In this document: piece after piece, positions 56,254 through 64,000 of the stretch | How positions within the stretch are numbered: the stretch's first letter is position 1 | Layout of the letters: every line of letters begins with the position of its first letter | Assembly: GCF_001545075.1 (NCBI RefSeq) | Contig: NZ_FCOB02000012.1 | Span: 1-64,000, forward strand | Length of the DNA: 64,000 nt | Direction: 5' to 3' | DNA from: Caballeronia ptereochthonis | Lineage (GTDB): Bacteria; Pseudomonadota; Gammaproteobacteria; Burkholderiales; Burkholderiaceae | Translations under genes and position numbers: made by a program | Notes under the pieces: generated by a model | Database searches by the model: none | What the model was told of the DNA's origin: nothing | What the model saw: only the letters and a program-made list of their open reading frames with translations

Positions 56254-57393
56254 TCAGGCACTGCGCAGGGAGTGCTTGAGCGCCGCGGACCACATCATCG
56301 CAGGCCGTTCAACGACGAAATGGAACGCAAGAGCGACGCCCACGGCAACGGCCGTAAAGGCGAACGTGGCCCAGATATCGGTCTGCAGCGCGGACCTGAA
56401 GAAGATCGATCCAAGCAGCACGAAGATCGGCAGATGCACGACATAGAGCGAGAAGCTGAATTCGCCGAGGGAAGACAATCCGCGCGCCGCGAGCGTCTCG
56501 CGCATGGGCTTGTCGAGCGCGCCGAACAAATACACCGCGAATGCCACGGCCCATAGCTGAAACGCCGCATATTGGGCGAGGCTGAACGCGCCGCATCCTG
56601 CAAGCGCGATCGCGCCTGCGACGAACCCCGTTCGGGACCGAGCCCTGACCCCGAGCGCCTTTGCTTCCGCAATCCAGGCCCCCGACGTCCAGGCGAACCA
56701 ATAGGACGTGAACACGACGATGTGCTGCCGCTCGAACGCCAACGCCGACGCGAGATTCACGAGGCCGACGAAGATCAATACGCCGCGCATCCCGATGCGC
56801 CGCCGCAATGCGATCAGCAACGGATAGACGAGATAGAACTGCACCTCGATGGAAAGCGTCCAGAGCGCGCCATTCGAGCCGAACGTCTTTCCCGCGATTC
56901 CTTGCAGGGAAAGTAGATTGACGAGAAACGCATGCAGGTCGAACGGATTGATCTTGCGACTCACGGGCAAGAAGGTCTCGCTCAGGGAATCGAGCGCGAA
57001 CGTCAATAACAAGGCGGCGATCAACACCGGATAGATTCGTGCGAATCTTCGCAGCAGGAAATTCACGCTATCGAACCGCGCTGAAGGATCGGCAATCAGC
57101 CTGCGCGCCATCGCGCGATGGATGCAATACCCGCTGATGACGAAGAAGATCGGTACACCAGCCGATCCCCACGCAATGGGAAACGTCAAATAGCTGATGA
57201 CGGTATTTGCATCCCAGGCATGCGCCGTTCGATGAAACTGCTGCATGCCGATCCACGTGACCTGGCGGCAATGAAAATAGGCGACGAGCAAGGCGGCGAT
57301 TCCGCGCCATGCGTTGATTGCCATATCTTTGTCATCGAGAAGGGCGCTCGTTTGACGCGCGGCGGACGCCGCGAATACGGAGGAGTCGCTCAT
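56254..57393 (-). CDS. Acyltransferase 3 family membrane protein
   Basis: The 379-residue membrane protein has Acyltransferase_3 features: INAWRGIAALLVAYFHCRQV with the conserved histidine, GSAGVPIFFVISGYCIHRAM, FLLRRFARIYPVLIAALLL and GALWTLSIEVQFYLVYPLLI. It is the third such gene in the locus and probably acylates cepacian, as BceS/BceU do. It converges on bceR (12-base gap) and is divergent from the small ORF and galU-type gene. Confidence 0.87.
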   Translation of the reverse strand: MSDSSVFAASAARQTSALLDDKDMAINAWRGIAALLVAYFHCRQVTWIGMQQFHRTAHAWDANTVISYLTFPIAWGSAGVPIFFVISGYCIHRAMARRLIADPSARFDSVNFLLRRFARIYPVLIAALLLTFALDSLSETFLPVSRKINPFDLHAFLVNLLSLQGIAGKTFGSNGALWTLSIEVQFYLVYPLLIALRRRIGMRGVLIFVGLVNLASALAFERQHIVVFTSYWFAWTSGAWIAEAKALGVRARSRTGFVAGAIALAGCGAFSLAQYAAFQLWAVAFAVYLFGALDKPMRETLAARGLSSLGEFSFSLYVVHLPIFVLLGSIFFRSALQTDIWATFAFTAVAVGVALAFHFVVERPAMMWSAALKHSLRSA

Positions 57394-57458
57394 GGAGATC
57401 GCTCGGGCCCGCGAAGGAAATTCAGAGCATCTTAGATGCAGCCGCTAGTGCAAGCCTA

Positions 57459-57470
57459 ACTAAAAAATTC
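57459..57470. promoter_or_regulatory. AT-rich motif in the acyltransferase/bceT divergent region
   Basis: ACTAAAAAATTC lies in an A/T-rich stretch between the acyltransferase start (57393) and the small ORF (57548). It is the fourth member of the CTAAAAAA motif set. The T-rich run TTTATCCATTTTTTTCTGC follows nearby. Confidence 0.35.
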
Positions 57471-57547
57471 CCGATCTCGCCACGCATTATTTATCCATTT
57501 TTTTCTGCTACGTTTGATTCTCATCTAACGCCGAATGGATGCCGATC

Positions 57548-57700
57548 ATGGATATGCATGCAATAGCGGGCGTGGCCGTCCTGCTCGTTCTCGTGGCCGC
57601 CTCGGCATATCGCGACGCGCTTCGCAACGACCCTTTGAGCCCGCTGCGCAGGCCCGGCTCGAATCGCGCTTCGACGACTCAGGTGGAAGAAGCGGACTAA
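57548..57700 (+). CDS. Small single-pass membrane protein (50 aa), unknown function
   Basis: A 50-codon frame starting at ATG 57548 encodes one clear membrane helix ([17 protein letters not shown]) followed by a polar tail ([18 protein letters not shown]). The ribosome binding site is weak (GGATG). It lies 89 bases upstream of the UDP-glucose pyrophosphorylase gene on the same strand and divergent from the acyltransferase. The hydrophobic helix with flanking charges argues for a real peptide, possibly an accessory to the EPS machinery; no family is recognised. Confidence 0.45.
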   Translation: MDMHAIAGVAVLLVLVAASAYRDALRNDPLSPLRRPGSNRASTTQVEEAD

Positions 57701-57789
57701 GCAAAGCGTCGAATGAAACCGGCCGCCAGTGCCGGAATGCAAAAAGCGGGGACATTTCAATTACCGGTTTCGATCTGGAGGGAGGAGTC

Positions 57790-58731
57790 ATGCTCAAGGT
57801 GACCAAGGCGGTGTTTCCAGTCGCGGGTCTCGGCACACGCTTTTTACCGGCGACCAAGGCGAGCCCGAAGGAAATGCTGCCGGTGGTCGACAAGCCGCTC
57901 ATTCAATACGCGGTCGAAGAGGCCATCGCTGCGGGCATCACGGAGATGATCTTCGTTACCGGCCGCGGCAAGCGCGCGATCGAGGATCATTTCGACAAGT
58001 CATACGAGCTCGAGGCGGAACTCGAAGCGCGCAACAAGGCGGCATTGCTCGAAGCGGTGCGCAGCATCAAGCCCGCGAATGTCGATTGCTTTTACGTGCG
58101 TCAGCCGGCCGCGCTCGGTCTCGGGCATGCCGTGTTGTGCGCGGAACGCCTCGTCGGAGAGCAGCCGTTCGCCGTCATTCTCGCCGATGACCTGCTGCAC
58201 GGCGCGCAGCCCGTGATGAGGCAACTCGTCGAGGTATTCGATCACTATCACAGCTCGGTGATTGGCGTGGAGCGCATCGCGCGCGAGGACAGCGCGTCGT
58301 ATGGCGTGATCGAAGGGCGCGAATGGGAAGAGGATGTCATCAAGATGTCGGGCATCGTCGAGAAGCCGCAGCCCGCGCTCGCGCCTTCGAATCTCGGCGT
58401 CGTCGGGCGGTACGTGCTGATGCCGAGCATCTTCGAGCACTTGCGCAATACGCGGCCGAACGTCGGCGGAGAGATTCAATTGACCGATGCCATCGGCTCG
58501 CTTCTGGCCGTCGAGCAAGTGCTGGCCTATCGGTATTACGGCACGCGCTTCGACTGCGGCAGCAAGCTCGGCTATCTCAAGGCGACGATTCAATTCGCGT
58601 TGCAGCATCCCGAAGTACGCGAGGACTTCGAGGAATACCTGCGCGCGGAAGTATGGGCGCTCATGCCGGAGCTCATAGGCGCGGAAAGAACGCAATCGGA
58701 GCAGTTGTCGAATACGATGCAAGTAGGATGA
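57790..58731 (+). CDS. bceT: UTP-glucose-1-phosphate uridylyltransferase
   Basis: The 313-residue enzyme begins [20 protein letters not shown] with [20 protein letters not shown], the GalU signature, followed by [27 protein letters not shown] and [20 protein letters not shown]. It makes UDP-glucose, feeding BceB and BceC. GGAGGAG just upstream fixes the ATG at 57790. It matches BceT of the bce-II cluster; a second galU elsewhere in the genome is likely but not visible. Confidence 0.94.
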   Translation: MLKVTKAVFPVAGLGTRFLPATKASPKEMLPVVDKPLIQYAVEEAIAAGITEMIFVTGRGKRAIEDHFDKSYELEAELEARNKAALLEAVRSIKPANVDCFYVRQPAALGLGHAVLCAERLVGEQPFAVILADDLLHGAQPVMRQLVEVFDHYHSSVIGVERIAREDSASYGVIEGREWEEDVIKMSGIVEKPQPALAPSNLGVVGRYVLMPSIFEHLRNTRPNVGGEIQLTDAIGSLLAVEQVLAYRYYGTRFDCGSKLGYLKATIQFALQHPEVREDFEEYLRAEVWALMPELIGAERTQSEQLSNTMQVG

Positions 58732-58881
58732 GGCTTAGAGAGAATCAAGGGCGCGCCGCGACACAAGCGCCTTTCTGTAAAGTTGAGTCATATCCGCGTC
58801 GCTCTCGTCAACTTCGAGGCGATGCGGACGTTGTGAGCGAGCCGATCCGGATGCGTCGGCATTTCATGGAGAGGCTCGCTC

Positions 58882-59538
58882 ATGCAGGACAATGGATTCA
58901 TCACGCAATGGCACGCCGTCGGAGTCGTCGTCATCGCCGCTTCGGGCGCCTGCGCGGCGGACGTGCATGCGCAGGCAGCGGAGGATGCCGGGAACGCGCC
59001 CGACACCGCTTCCACCGCGCAATCGCCAGGCGCTTACGAGGGCAATTCCCTGAGCGGCGAGCCGTTCGACTATCGTGACGCCCGGACGAACGAGACCGCG
59101 GAGATCGGGCGGGCGTCTTATTACAGCGCGAAGTTTCAGGGACGTCGCACCGCCAGCGGCGAGCCCTATGACATGCACGCGCTCACCGCGGCGCATCGGA
59201 CGTTGCCGCTCGGCTCGTACGTGCGGGTCAGCAATCTGTCGAAAACCAAGTCGGTCGTCGTGCGCATCAACGACCGTGGCCCGTACACAAAGGGCCGCGC
59301 GATCGATCTGTCGTACGCGGCGGCGAGCGAACTCGGTCTGCTGAAGGCGGGCAGCGCGGACGTGATCGTCGAACCGGTCGGGCAGCGTCTTGCCCAGGCG
59401 AGCGCCACGACGCCGCCGAAGCGCATCATGGTGCGCATCGCGCATCATCCACGTCCCCATGCCAGACTTGCCTGCCGCAAAGCCGGTCATTCACGCGGAC
59501 GGATACAATGCGGCGGCGCGCGGTCATCGCGCGCCTAG
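58882..59538 (+). CDS. RlpA-like septal ring / double-psi beta-barrel protein
   Basis: The 218-residue protein has an N-terminal hydrophobic signal (WHAVGVVVIAASGACAADVH). A double-psi beta-barrel of the RlpA type follows: GRASYYSAKFQGRRTASGEP, LTAAHRTLPLGSYVRVSNLS, VVVRINDRGPYTKGRAIDLS with the conserved Asp-Arg-Gly-Pro-Tyr. RlpA proteins are lytic transglycosylases of denuded septal peptidoglycan. No SPOR domain follows, and the last 40 residues look unconserved. A GGAGAGG seven bases upstream supports the ATG at 58882. Confidence 0.87.
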   Translation: MQDNGFITQWHAVGVVVIAASGACAADVHAQAAEDAGNAPDTASTAQSPGAYEGNSLSGEPFDYRDARTNETAEIGRASYYSAKFQGRRTASGEPYDMHALTAAHRTLPLGSYVRVSNLSKTKSVVVRINDRGPYTKGRAIDLSYAAASELGLLKAGSADVIVEPVGQRLAQASATTPPKRIMVRIAHHPRPHARLACRKAGHSRGRIQCGGARSSRA

Positions 59539-59560
59539 CCGAAGGTTTCCGATCCAAGTC

Positions 59561-60622
59561 ATGAACAATTCGCCCCGGGCCGTTCTTCTGGGCCCGCTTC
59601 TCAAGAGCGTGTCGCGGTCGTTCTATCTCACGCTGCGCATCCTGCCGACCGGCATGCGCGATCCCATCGGGCTCGCATATCTGCTCGCGCGCGCGGCGGA
59701 CACGATCGCGGACACGTCGCTGATCTCGCCGCAACGCCGTCTGGAACTGCTGCTCTCGTTGCGCGCGCAAGTGAACGGCGCACCCGACGATGGCGCGCTC
59801 GCGCGCATCGCAGGCGAGGTGGCGGGCCAGCAGGCGCAACCCGACGAGCGCGCATTGCTCGAACGCTTGAGCGCGGCGCTCGCGATCCTGCCGCAGCTCA
59901 GCGAGCAGGATCAGGCCGCGGTCCGCGATATCGTCACGACGCTCACCACGGGCATGGAGTTCGATCTGCGCACCTTCCCCGACGAGACATCGGGAACGAT
60001 CGTCGCGCTGAAGGAGTTCGGCGAACTGGATCGCTACACGTATCTGGTCGCGGGCTGCGTCGGCGAATTCTGGACGAAGATGACGTACGCGCACATGCCC
60101 GGCACGCTGAAGGCCGCGCCCGACACGATGCTCGCGCTCGGCGTGCGTTTCGGCAAGGCGCTCCAAATGACGAACGTGCTGCGCGATTGCGCGCGCGACC
60201 TGCGCATCGGCCGCTGCTATCTGCCCGAATCGATGCTCGCGCGTCACGGGCTCACGCCACAGGATCTCTTGCAGCCCGAGGTGTCCGGGCGTGCGCGGCC
60301 TGTGCTCTTCGAACTGCTGCGCGTATCGCTCGCGCTGTATCGGGATGCGATCGACTACACGCTCGCGATTCCGTCGAGCGCGATTCGCCTGCGCCTCGCC
60401 TGCCTGTGGCCGATCATGATCGGCCTCGACACGCTCGGATTGCTCGCGCGTAACGACGCGTGGCTCGACCCGGAAAGGATTTCGAAGATCCGCCGCAATG
60501 ACGTGTACCGGATCATGGCGGCGTCGCTGCCGATGGTGGCATCGAACGGCTTGCTGCGCGGGTGGACTTCACGCCGCATCCGCACGATGGAAACGGAAAT
60601 CAGCGCCGCAGCTCGGCCATGA
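59561..60622 (+). CDS. Squalene/phytoene synthase family protein
   Basis: The 353-residue protein has SRSFYLTLRILPTGMRDPIG at the N-terminus. Two aspartate motifs follow that bind Mg-diphosphate: AADTIAD and NVLRDCARDLRIGRCYLP. It should condense two farnesyl diphosphates toward squalene or presqualene diphosphate, supplying hopanoid or related isoprenoid synthesis. It stands alone, without hpnC/hpnD/hpnE or shc neighbours in the window, and overlaps the convergent LysR gene by 23 bases at its 3' end. Confidence 0.87.
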   Translation: MNNSPRAVLLGPLLKSVSRSFYLTLRILPTGMRDPIGLAYLLARAADTIADTSLISPQRRLELLLSLRAQVNGAPDDGALARIAGEVAGQQAQPDERALLERLSAALAILPQLSEQDQAAVRDIVTTLTTGMEFDLRTFPDETSGTIVALKEFGELDRYTYLVAGCVGEFWTKMTYAHMPGTLKAAPDTMLALGVRFGKALQMTNVLRDCARDLRIGRCYLPESMLARHGLTPQDLLQPEVSGRARPVLFELLRVSLALYRDAIDYTLAIPSSAIRLRLACLWPIMIGLDTLGLLARNDAWLDPERISKIRRNDVYRIMAASLPMVASNGLLRGWTSRRIRTMETEISAAARP

Positions 60623-61451
60623 TCCGCTCGGCGAGAAAGTCGCACGGCGGACGCTTCGACGCCGCGCTACGCGCCAGCACCACTTCGAGCGTGCCGATGT
60701 CCGGCAAGCCTTGCGCCGGCCCGAGCAGCGTGAAGTGCGCAGGCACCGCGCATTTCGCGAGCGGCGTGACGGCGAGACCGGCTTCGGCCATTGTCAGTAG
60801 ACCGAGCAGGCTCGGGCTTTCATACGACGTGCGATAGCCGATGCGCGCGCGCTCCAGGCTGCGGATCGCGTTCTCGCGCGCGACGCTGCCCGGCAGGAAC
60901 ACGGCGATCGGCAGTGGCCGCTCCTTCCAGATTTCCGTGGCGCCGGGCGCGGCCGCCCACACCATGGGCTCGTGCCGGAGGAATTCGCCGGACAGGCCCT
61001 TCACGCGCGTCGCGCAGACGAGATCGACCGTGCCGTCCTTCACCATCGGCGCGAGCGCGACGCTCGGCAGCCCCACGACCTGAATCTCCACCTTCGGATA
61101 CGTCGCCGAAAATTTCTTGAGGATGGGCGGAAAGAGCGAAGACGCGTAGTCGTCCGGCACGCCGATCACCACGCGCCCGGTCACGTCCGGCCGCACGACC
61201 GCCGCCCACGCCTCGTCGCGCAGCGCGATCATGCGGCGCGCATAGGTGAGCAGCACCTCGCCGTCCTGCGTCGGCACGACGCTGCGCGGCTTGCGCACGA
61301 AAAGCGCCTTGCCGAGCGCCGTCTCCAGTGTCTTGATCTGCATGCTCACGGCCGATTGCGAGCGATGCACCAGCTCGGCCGCGCGGCTGATATTGCCGGT
61401 GTCGGCGACGGCGACGATCATCGAGAGAACATCGAGGTCGAGGGCTTTCAT
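60600..61451 (-). CDS. LysR-family transcriptional regulator
   Basis: The 283-residue protein has the LysR helix-turn-helix (MIVAVADTGNISRAAELVHR, SQSAVSMQIKTLE, LGKALFVRKPRSVVPTQDGE) and a type-2 periplasmic-binding effector domain starting TGRVVIGVPDDYASSLFPPI. It is divergent from the alpha/beta hydrolase gene, the classical arrangement for a LysR regulator and its target, and a T-N11-A dyad lies between them. The inducer is unknown. Confidence 0.92.
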   Translation of the reverse strand: MKALDLDVLSMIVAVADTGNISRAAELVHRSQSAVSMQIKTLETALGKALFVRKPRSVVPTQDGEVLLTYARRMIALRDEAWAAVVRPDVTGRVVIGVPDDYASSLFPPILKKFSATYPKVEIQVVGLPSVALAPMVKDGTVDLVCATRVKGLSGEFLRHEPMVWAAAPGATEIWKERPLPIAVFLPGSVARENAIRSLERARIGYRTSYESPSLLGLLTMAEAGLAVTPLAKCAVPAHFTLLGPAQGLPDIGTLEVVLARSAASKRPPCDFLAERIMAELRR

Positions 61452-61472
61452 GGGGCGAGCGAGCGTTCGTTA

Positions 61473-61485
61473 TCAGAAAATCTGA
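61473..61485. promoter_or_regulatory. LysR-type box in the lysR/hydrolase divergent region
   Basis: TCAGA-AAA-TCTGA is a perfect dyad with the T-N11-A form of LysR binding sites. It sits 22 bases upstream of the regulator start and about 72 bases upstream of the hydrolase start. It is the only clear dyad in the 105-base gap. Confidence 0.55.
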
Positions 61486-61556
61486 ACGATTCTATCAATA
61501 TTATGCGATTTTCTTTTAAATCGGCGCGGCGCATAGTGCGGGAAAGGAGCGAATCC

Positions 61557-62426
61557 ATGAACGCGCGAACCGATCTTTCCGTGCTGACCGCTGTGCAAGG
61601 CCTACCCGAACCGTCGTTCGCCACGCCGGCTTCGGGCGTTTCCGTGCCGTATATCGAATGCGGTGAGGGCGAGCCGCTCGTCTTCGTGCATGGATCGCTG
61701 TGCGATTACCGCTACTGGAGCGCGCAGGTCCTGCCGCTCGCGAAGCAGTTCCGCTGCATCGCGCCGAGCCTCTCGCACTACTGGCCCGCCGTCGATGCCT
61801 TCGTGCAGGGCGAATTCGGCTGGGAGGCGCACGTCGCGGAGACGGCCGAGTTCATCGAATCGCTCGATCTCGCGCCGGTGCATCTCGTCGGGCATTCGCG
61901 CGGCGGCTGCATCGCGTTTCATCTGGCGCGCGAGTATCCGCGTCTCGTGAAGACGCTCACGCTCGCCGATCCCGGCGGTCCGTTGCAGACGTCGCAGCAA
62001 GCCGTGCCTGCCGCGCTGCCGCCCGCGACCAACGCGCTGCGTGCGCGCGTCGCCGAGCTGATCGAGCAGGGCGAGTTCGACCGTGGCCTGGAGATGTTCG
62101 TCGATTCGGTGAGCATGCCCGGCTTCTGGAAGAAGAGCACGGAGAACTTCCGGCGCATGGCGCTCGACAACGCGCTCACGCTGCCCAAGCAATTCCGCGA
62201 TCCGCTGCCCGCCTATACGCACGAGGCGGCGCGCGACATCAAATGCCGCACTTTGCTGATCGACGGCCAGAAGAGCCCGCGCATGTTCCGCAACAACGTC
62301 GACAAGCTGGAAGCGTGGATCGAGTTCACGGAGCGGCAGACGATCGCCGGCGCATCGCACGGGATGAACGTCGCCAGCCCCGGCGCGTTCAATCGCGCGG
62401 TGCTGGCATTCGCCGGCGCGTGGTGA
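61557..62426 (+). CDS. Alpha/beta hydrolase
   Basis: The 289-residue protein has the oxyanion strand LVFVHGSLCDYRYWSAQV, the nucleophile elbow LVGHSRGGCIAFHL and a C-terminal histidine in IAGASHGMNVASPGAF. AKGGAG-like GGAAAGGAGC lies upstream of the ATG at 61557. Substrate is not predictable; possibilities include an esterase or C-C bond hydrolase. It is probably controlled by the divergent LysR regulator. Confidence 0.88.
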   Translation: MNARTDLSVLTAVQGLPEPSFATPASGVSVPYIECGEGEPLVFVHGSLCDYRYWSAQVLPLAKQFRCIAPSLSHYWPAVDAFVQGEFGWEAHVAETAEFIESLDLAPVHLVGHSRGGCIAFHLAREYPRLVKTLTLADPGGPLQTSQQAVPAALPPATNALRARVAELIEQGEFDRGLEMFVDSVSMPGFWKKSTENFRRMALDNALTLPKQFRDPLPAYTHEAARDIKCRTLLIDGQKSPRMFRNNVDKLEAWIEFTERQTIAGASHGMNVASPGAFNRAVLAFAGAW

Positions 62427-62438
62427 GTCACGAGCGGC

Positions 62439-64000
62439 TTACTGCAGCTTCCAGATGTTCGCCGCGATCGTGCCCTGGTCGTTGAACACCTTGATGACGT
62501 CGGGCAAGCCGGAGATCGGCACGTTGTTCACCACCAGCGCGAAGGCGAGCCGGCGGCCGCTCTTCGTGTCGACATAGCCTCCGAGCGCCTGTCCCTTCAG
62601 CGTCGTCGTGACTACACCGTTGGTCTCCGTGCCCGTGACATACGTGCCCGTCTTCGCGTAGACCTTGCCCTTCGCGCCCGCGAGCGTCGGATCGCTTTCG
62701 AAACCGGTCGTGCTCGCGAGCGAGCCGTCGACGCCCAGGAACGGCAGCGAATCCACATACGTGGGGAAAGTCGGCCGGCCGTTCATGGCGCGCAGCATCG
62801 CGATGACCGCGATCGCTGTCGCCGTGGTGTCGCCGCCGCCGCTGCCGTCGATGAAATGCGTCTGATCCATCGGCACCTTGTACGCATTCGAGAGCGTCGC
62901 GTTTTCCGCCGCGAGCGCCGCGTCGAGCGTGGTCGAGCCGTTGTTCGCGAGGCCGAACAGCATCAGGCTCGTGTCCGCGCCGATGTTGTAGCTGACCTTC
63001 AGAATCCACTTGGCATATTCGGACCACGGCTGCGACGTGAGTTGCGCGACGCGCGCATCGGCGGAGTACGCGTTCTGCGCGGGCAGCAGTTGCACCGGGT
63101 TGTTTTCCACCGTGGACGCCGTGACGGTCACGCCGGCACGCACGAGCGCCTCGATGAGCACCGTGCGCGCATAATTCGACGGCTGCGTGATGCGGAAGGT
63201 CTGGATCAGCGGGAAGCTCGGGACGATCGGCGGCACGAAATCCGCGGGGATCGTGCCGCTGAGCGCGCCGGTGCAGTTGGGCGCGCCGATGCAGGTAGGC
63301 GCTTCAGGCGCGAGCTTGATGGAGTCGTCCGTGCCGGCGGCGGTGGTCGTCAGCGTGGACTGCATGGTGAACGCCGACGACTTCGGCCGGTAGTCCACCG
63401 GCGTCGCCGACCCCGCGCTGCCCTGGTTGATGATCACGTCGACCACGTCGTCGTTGACGAAGATCGGCCGCACGTCGAATTCCCCGCGGAAGTCGAACGG
63501 CTGGAAGAGCCGGTCGTCGATCACGACTTCGCCGTTGATCTTCCTGATGCCGGCAGCCGCCACCTGCGCCGCGATCGCGTCGTAGCCCGCGAGCGGATCG
63601 GGCGCGGTGATCTGCGCATTGCCGAGGTTGTCCGCTTCGTTGTGGTCGAAGTTCGTCCACGCGAGCGTGCCGTCGGCATTCGTGCGGCCGCCCATCGAGA
63701 GATCGCCGCTCGCGACGAGCACGAGATTGCCGTTGAGCGTGCCGGTCGCATCGACGGTGCCGGTGCGGTAGACCGGCGTCTGGAATTGATGCTGCGCGCC
63801 GTATTGATCGAGCAGCGCGCCTTGCGAAAACAGCTTGCGCACCGAGCCGATATAGAGCTGCGCGTTCGAATTCATGTCGTAGATGACATTGCCCGAGGTC
63901 AGGTCGACGACGCGCAGCGCCCATGTCGAGCCCTGATACATGGGTTTTTTCATGACCTGAGTGATGGAGTCCGGGACGGATGTGTTCGGCGAATCCGAGC
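62439..64000 (-). CDS. D-alanyl-D-alanine carboxypeptidase/endopeptidase, PBP4 (DacB/S13) family, 5' end outside window
   Basis: The frame is open past the right edge, so the N-terminus including the signal peptide is missing. From an internal Met at 63953 the sequence reads as peptidase family S13: the active-site SxxK in YIGSVRKLF (serine codon near 63845), a 150-residue inserted domain, SxN in KVSYNIGADTSLM and KTG in VYAKTGTYVTG. It trims or cleaves peptidoglycan cross-links in the periplasm. The residues before the internal Met (SITQVMKKPMYQGSTWALRV) fit the family and show that the gene does not start there. Confidence 0.92.
   Translation of the reverse strand, partial: SDSPNTSVPDSITQVMKKPMYQGSTWALRVVDLTSGNVIYDMNSNAQLYIGSVRKLFSQGALLDQYGAQHQFQTPVYRTGTVDATGTLNGNLVLVASGDLSMGGRTNADGTLAWTNFDHNEADNLGNAQITAPDPLAGYDAIAAQVAAAGIRKINGEVVIDDRLFQPFDFRGEFDVRPIFVNDDVVDVIINQGSAGSATPVDYRPKSSAFTMQSTLTTTAAGTDDSIKLAPEAPTCIGAPNCTGALSGTIPADFVPPIVPSFPLIQTFRITQPSNYARTVLIEALVRAGVTVTASTVENNPVQLLPAQNAYSADARVAQLTSQPWSEYAKWILKVSYNIGADTSLMLFGLANNGSTTLDAALAAENATLSNAYKVPMDQTHFIDGSGGGDTTATAIAVIAMLRAMNGRPTFPTYVDSLPFLGVDGSLASTTGFESDPTLAGAKGKVYAKTGTYVTGTETNGVVTTTLKGQALGGYVDTKSGRRLAFALVVNNVPISGLPDVIKVFNDQGTIAANIWKLQ

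Overview
The window is a high-GC chromosomal segment from a member of the Burkholderiaceae. The best fit is Caballeronia or Paraburkholderia, because it combines a complete cepacian exopolysaccharide locus, a nicotinate (maleamate-pathway) catabolic cluster and a very large Burkholderia-type filamentous haemagglutinin. Species was not determined. I saw no rRNA, tRNA, CRISPR array, phage or complete insertion sequence.

Layout. (1) 1-8256: the 5' 7.45 kb of a huge two-partner-secretion exoprotein gene (minus strand, running off the left edge), a non-coding stretch with a row of hairpins, and a wrecked gene for a TpsB outer-membrane transporter. (2) 8.6-15.7 kb: housekeeping and stress genes (LacI regulator, histidine phosphatase, NudC, two GST-fold proteins, MgtC with a small upstream ORF, a degenerate receiver-domain protein, a DUF899 thioredoxin-fold protein). 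(3) 15.7-29.4 kb: nicotinate degradation. NicA and two NicB-like proteins hydroxylate nicotinate, NicC makes 2,5-dihydroxypyridine, NicX opens the ring, NicD deformylates, NicF deaminates maleamate and NicE isomerises maleate to fumarate. An MFS transporter and two NicR-like MarR regulators accompany them. The molybdenum hydroxylase is arranged unusually: an intact catalytic subunit without cytochromes at one end, and a shrunken, apparently inactive copy fused to three cytochrome c domains at the other. (4) 29.4-58.7 kb: the cepacian locus, with bce-I (bceA to bceK) and bce-II type genes (bceM, bceN, bceQ, bceR, bceT) almost contiguous, plus three acyltransferases, a domesticated-transposase-like protein, a secreted beta-propeller protein and a 50-aa membrane peptide. 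(5) 58.9-64 kb: an RlpA-like protein, a squalene/phytoene synthase-family protein, a LysR regulator divergent from an alpha/beta hydrolase, and a PBP4-type D-Ala-D-Ala carboxypeptidase running off the right edge.

How the genes work together. In the EPS locus BceA, BceC, BceM, BceN and BceT supply GDP-mannose, UDP-glucuronate, GDP-rhamnose and UDP-glucose. BceB starts the lipid-linked unit, BceG/H/J/K/R extend it, BceQ flips it, BceI polymerises it, and BceE with BceF/BceD exports it and controls chain length; acyltransferases decorate it. The four divergent intergenic regions of this locus all carry a similar AT-rich motif (core CTAAAAAA), a candidate shared control element.

A palindrome-rich dispersed repeat occurs four times (8.47, 22.2, 22.7 and 28.4 kb). 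Three copies lie directly upstream of a start codon in the same orientation, and one of these supplies the start codon of the nicR-like gene.
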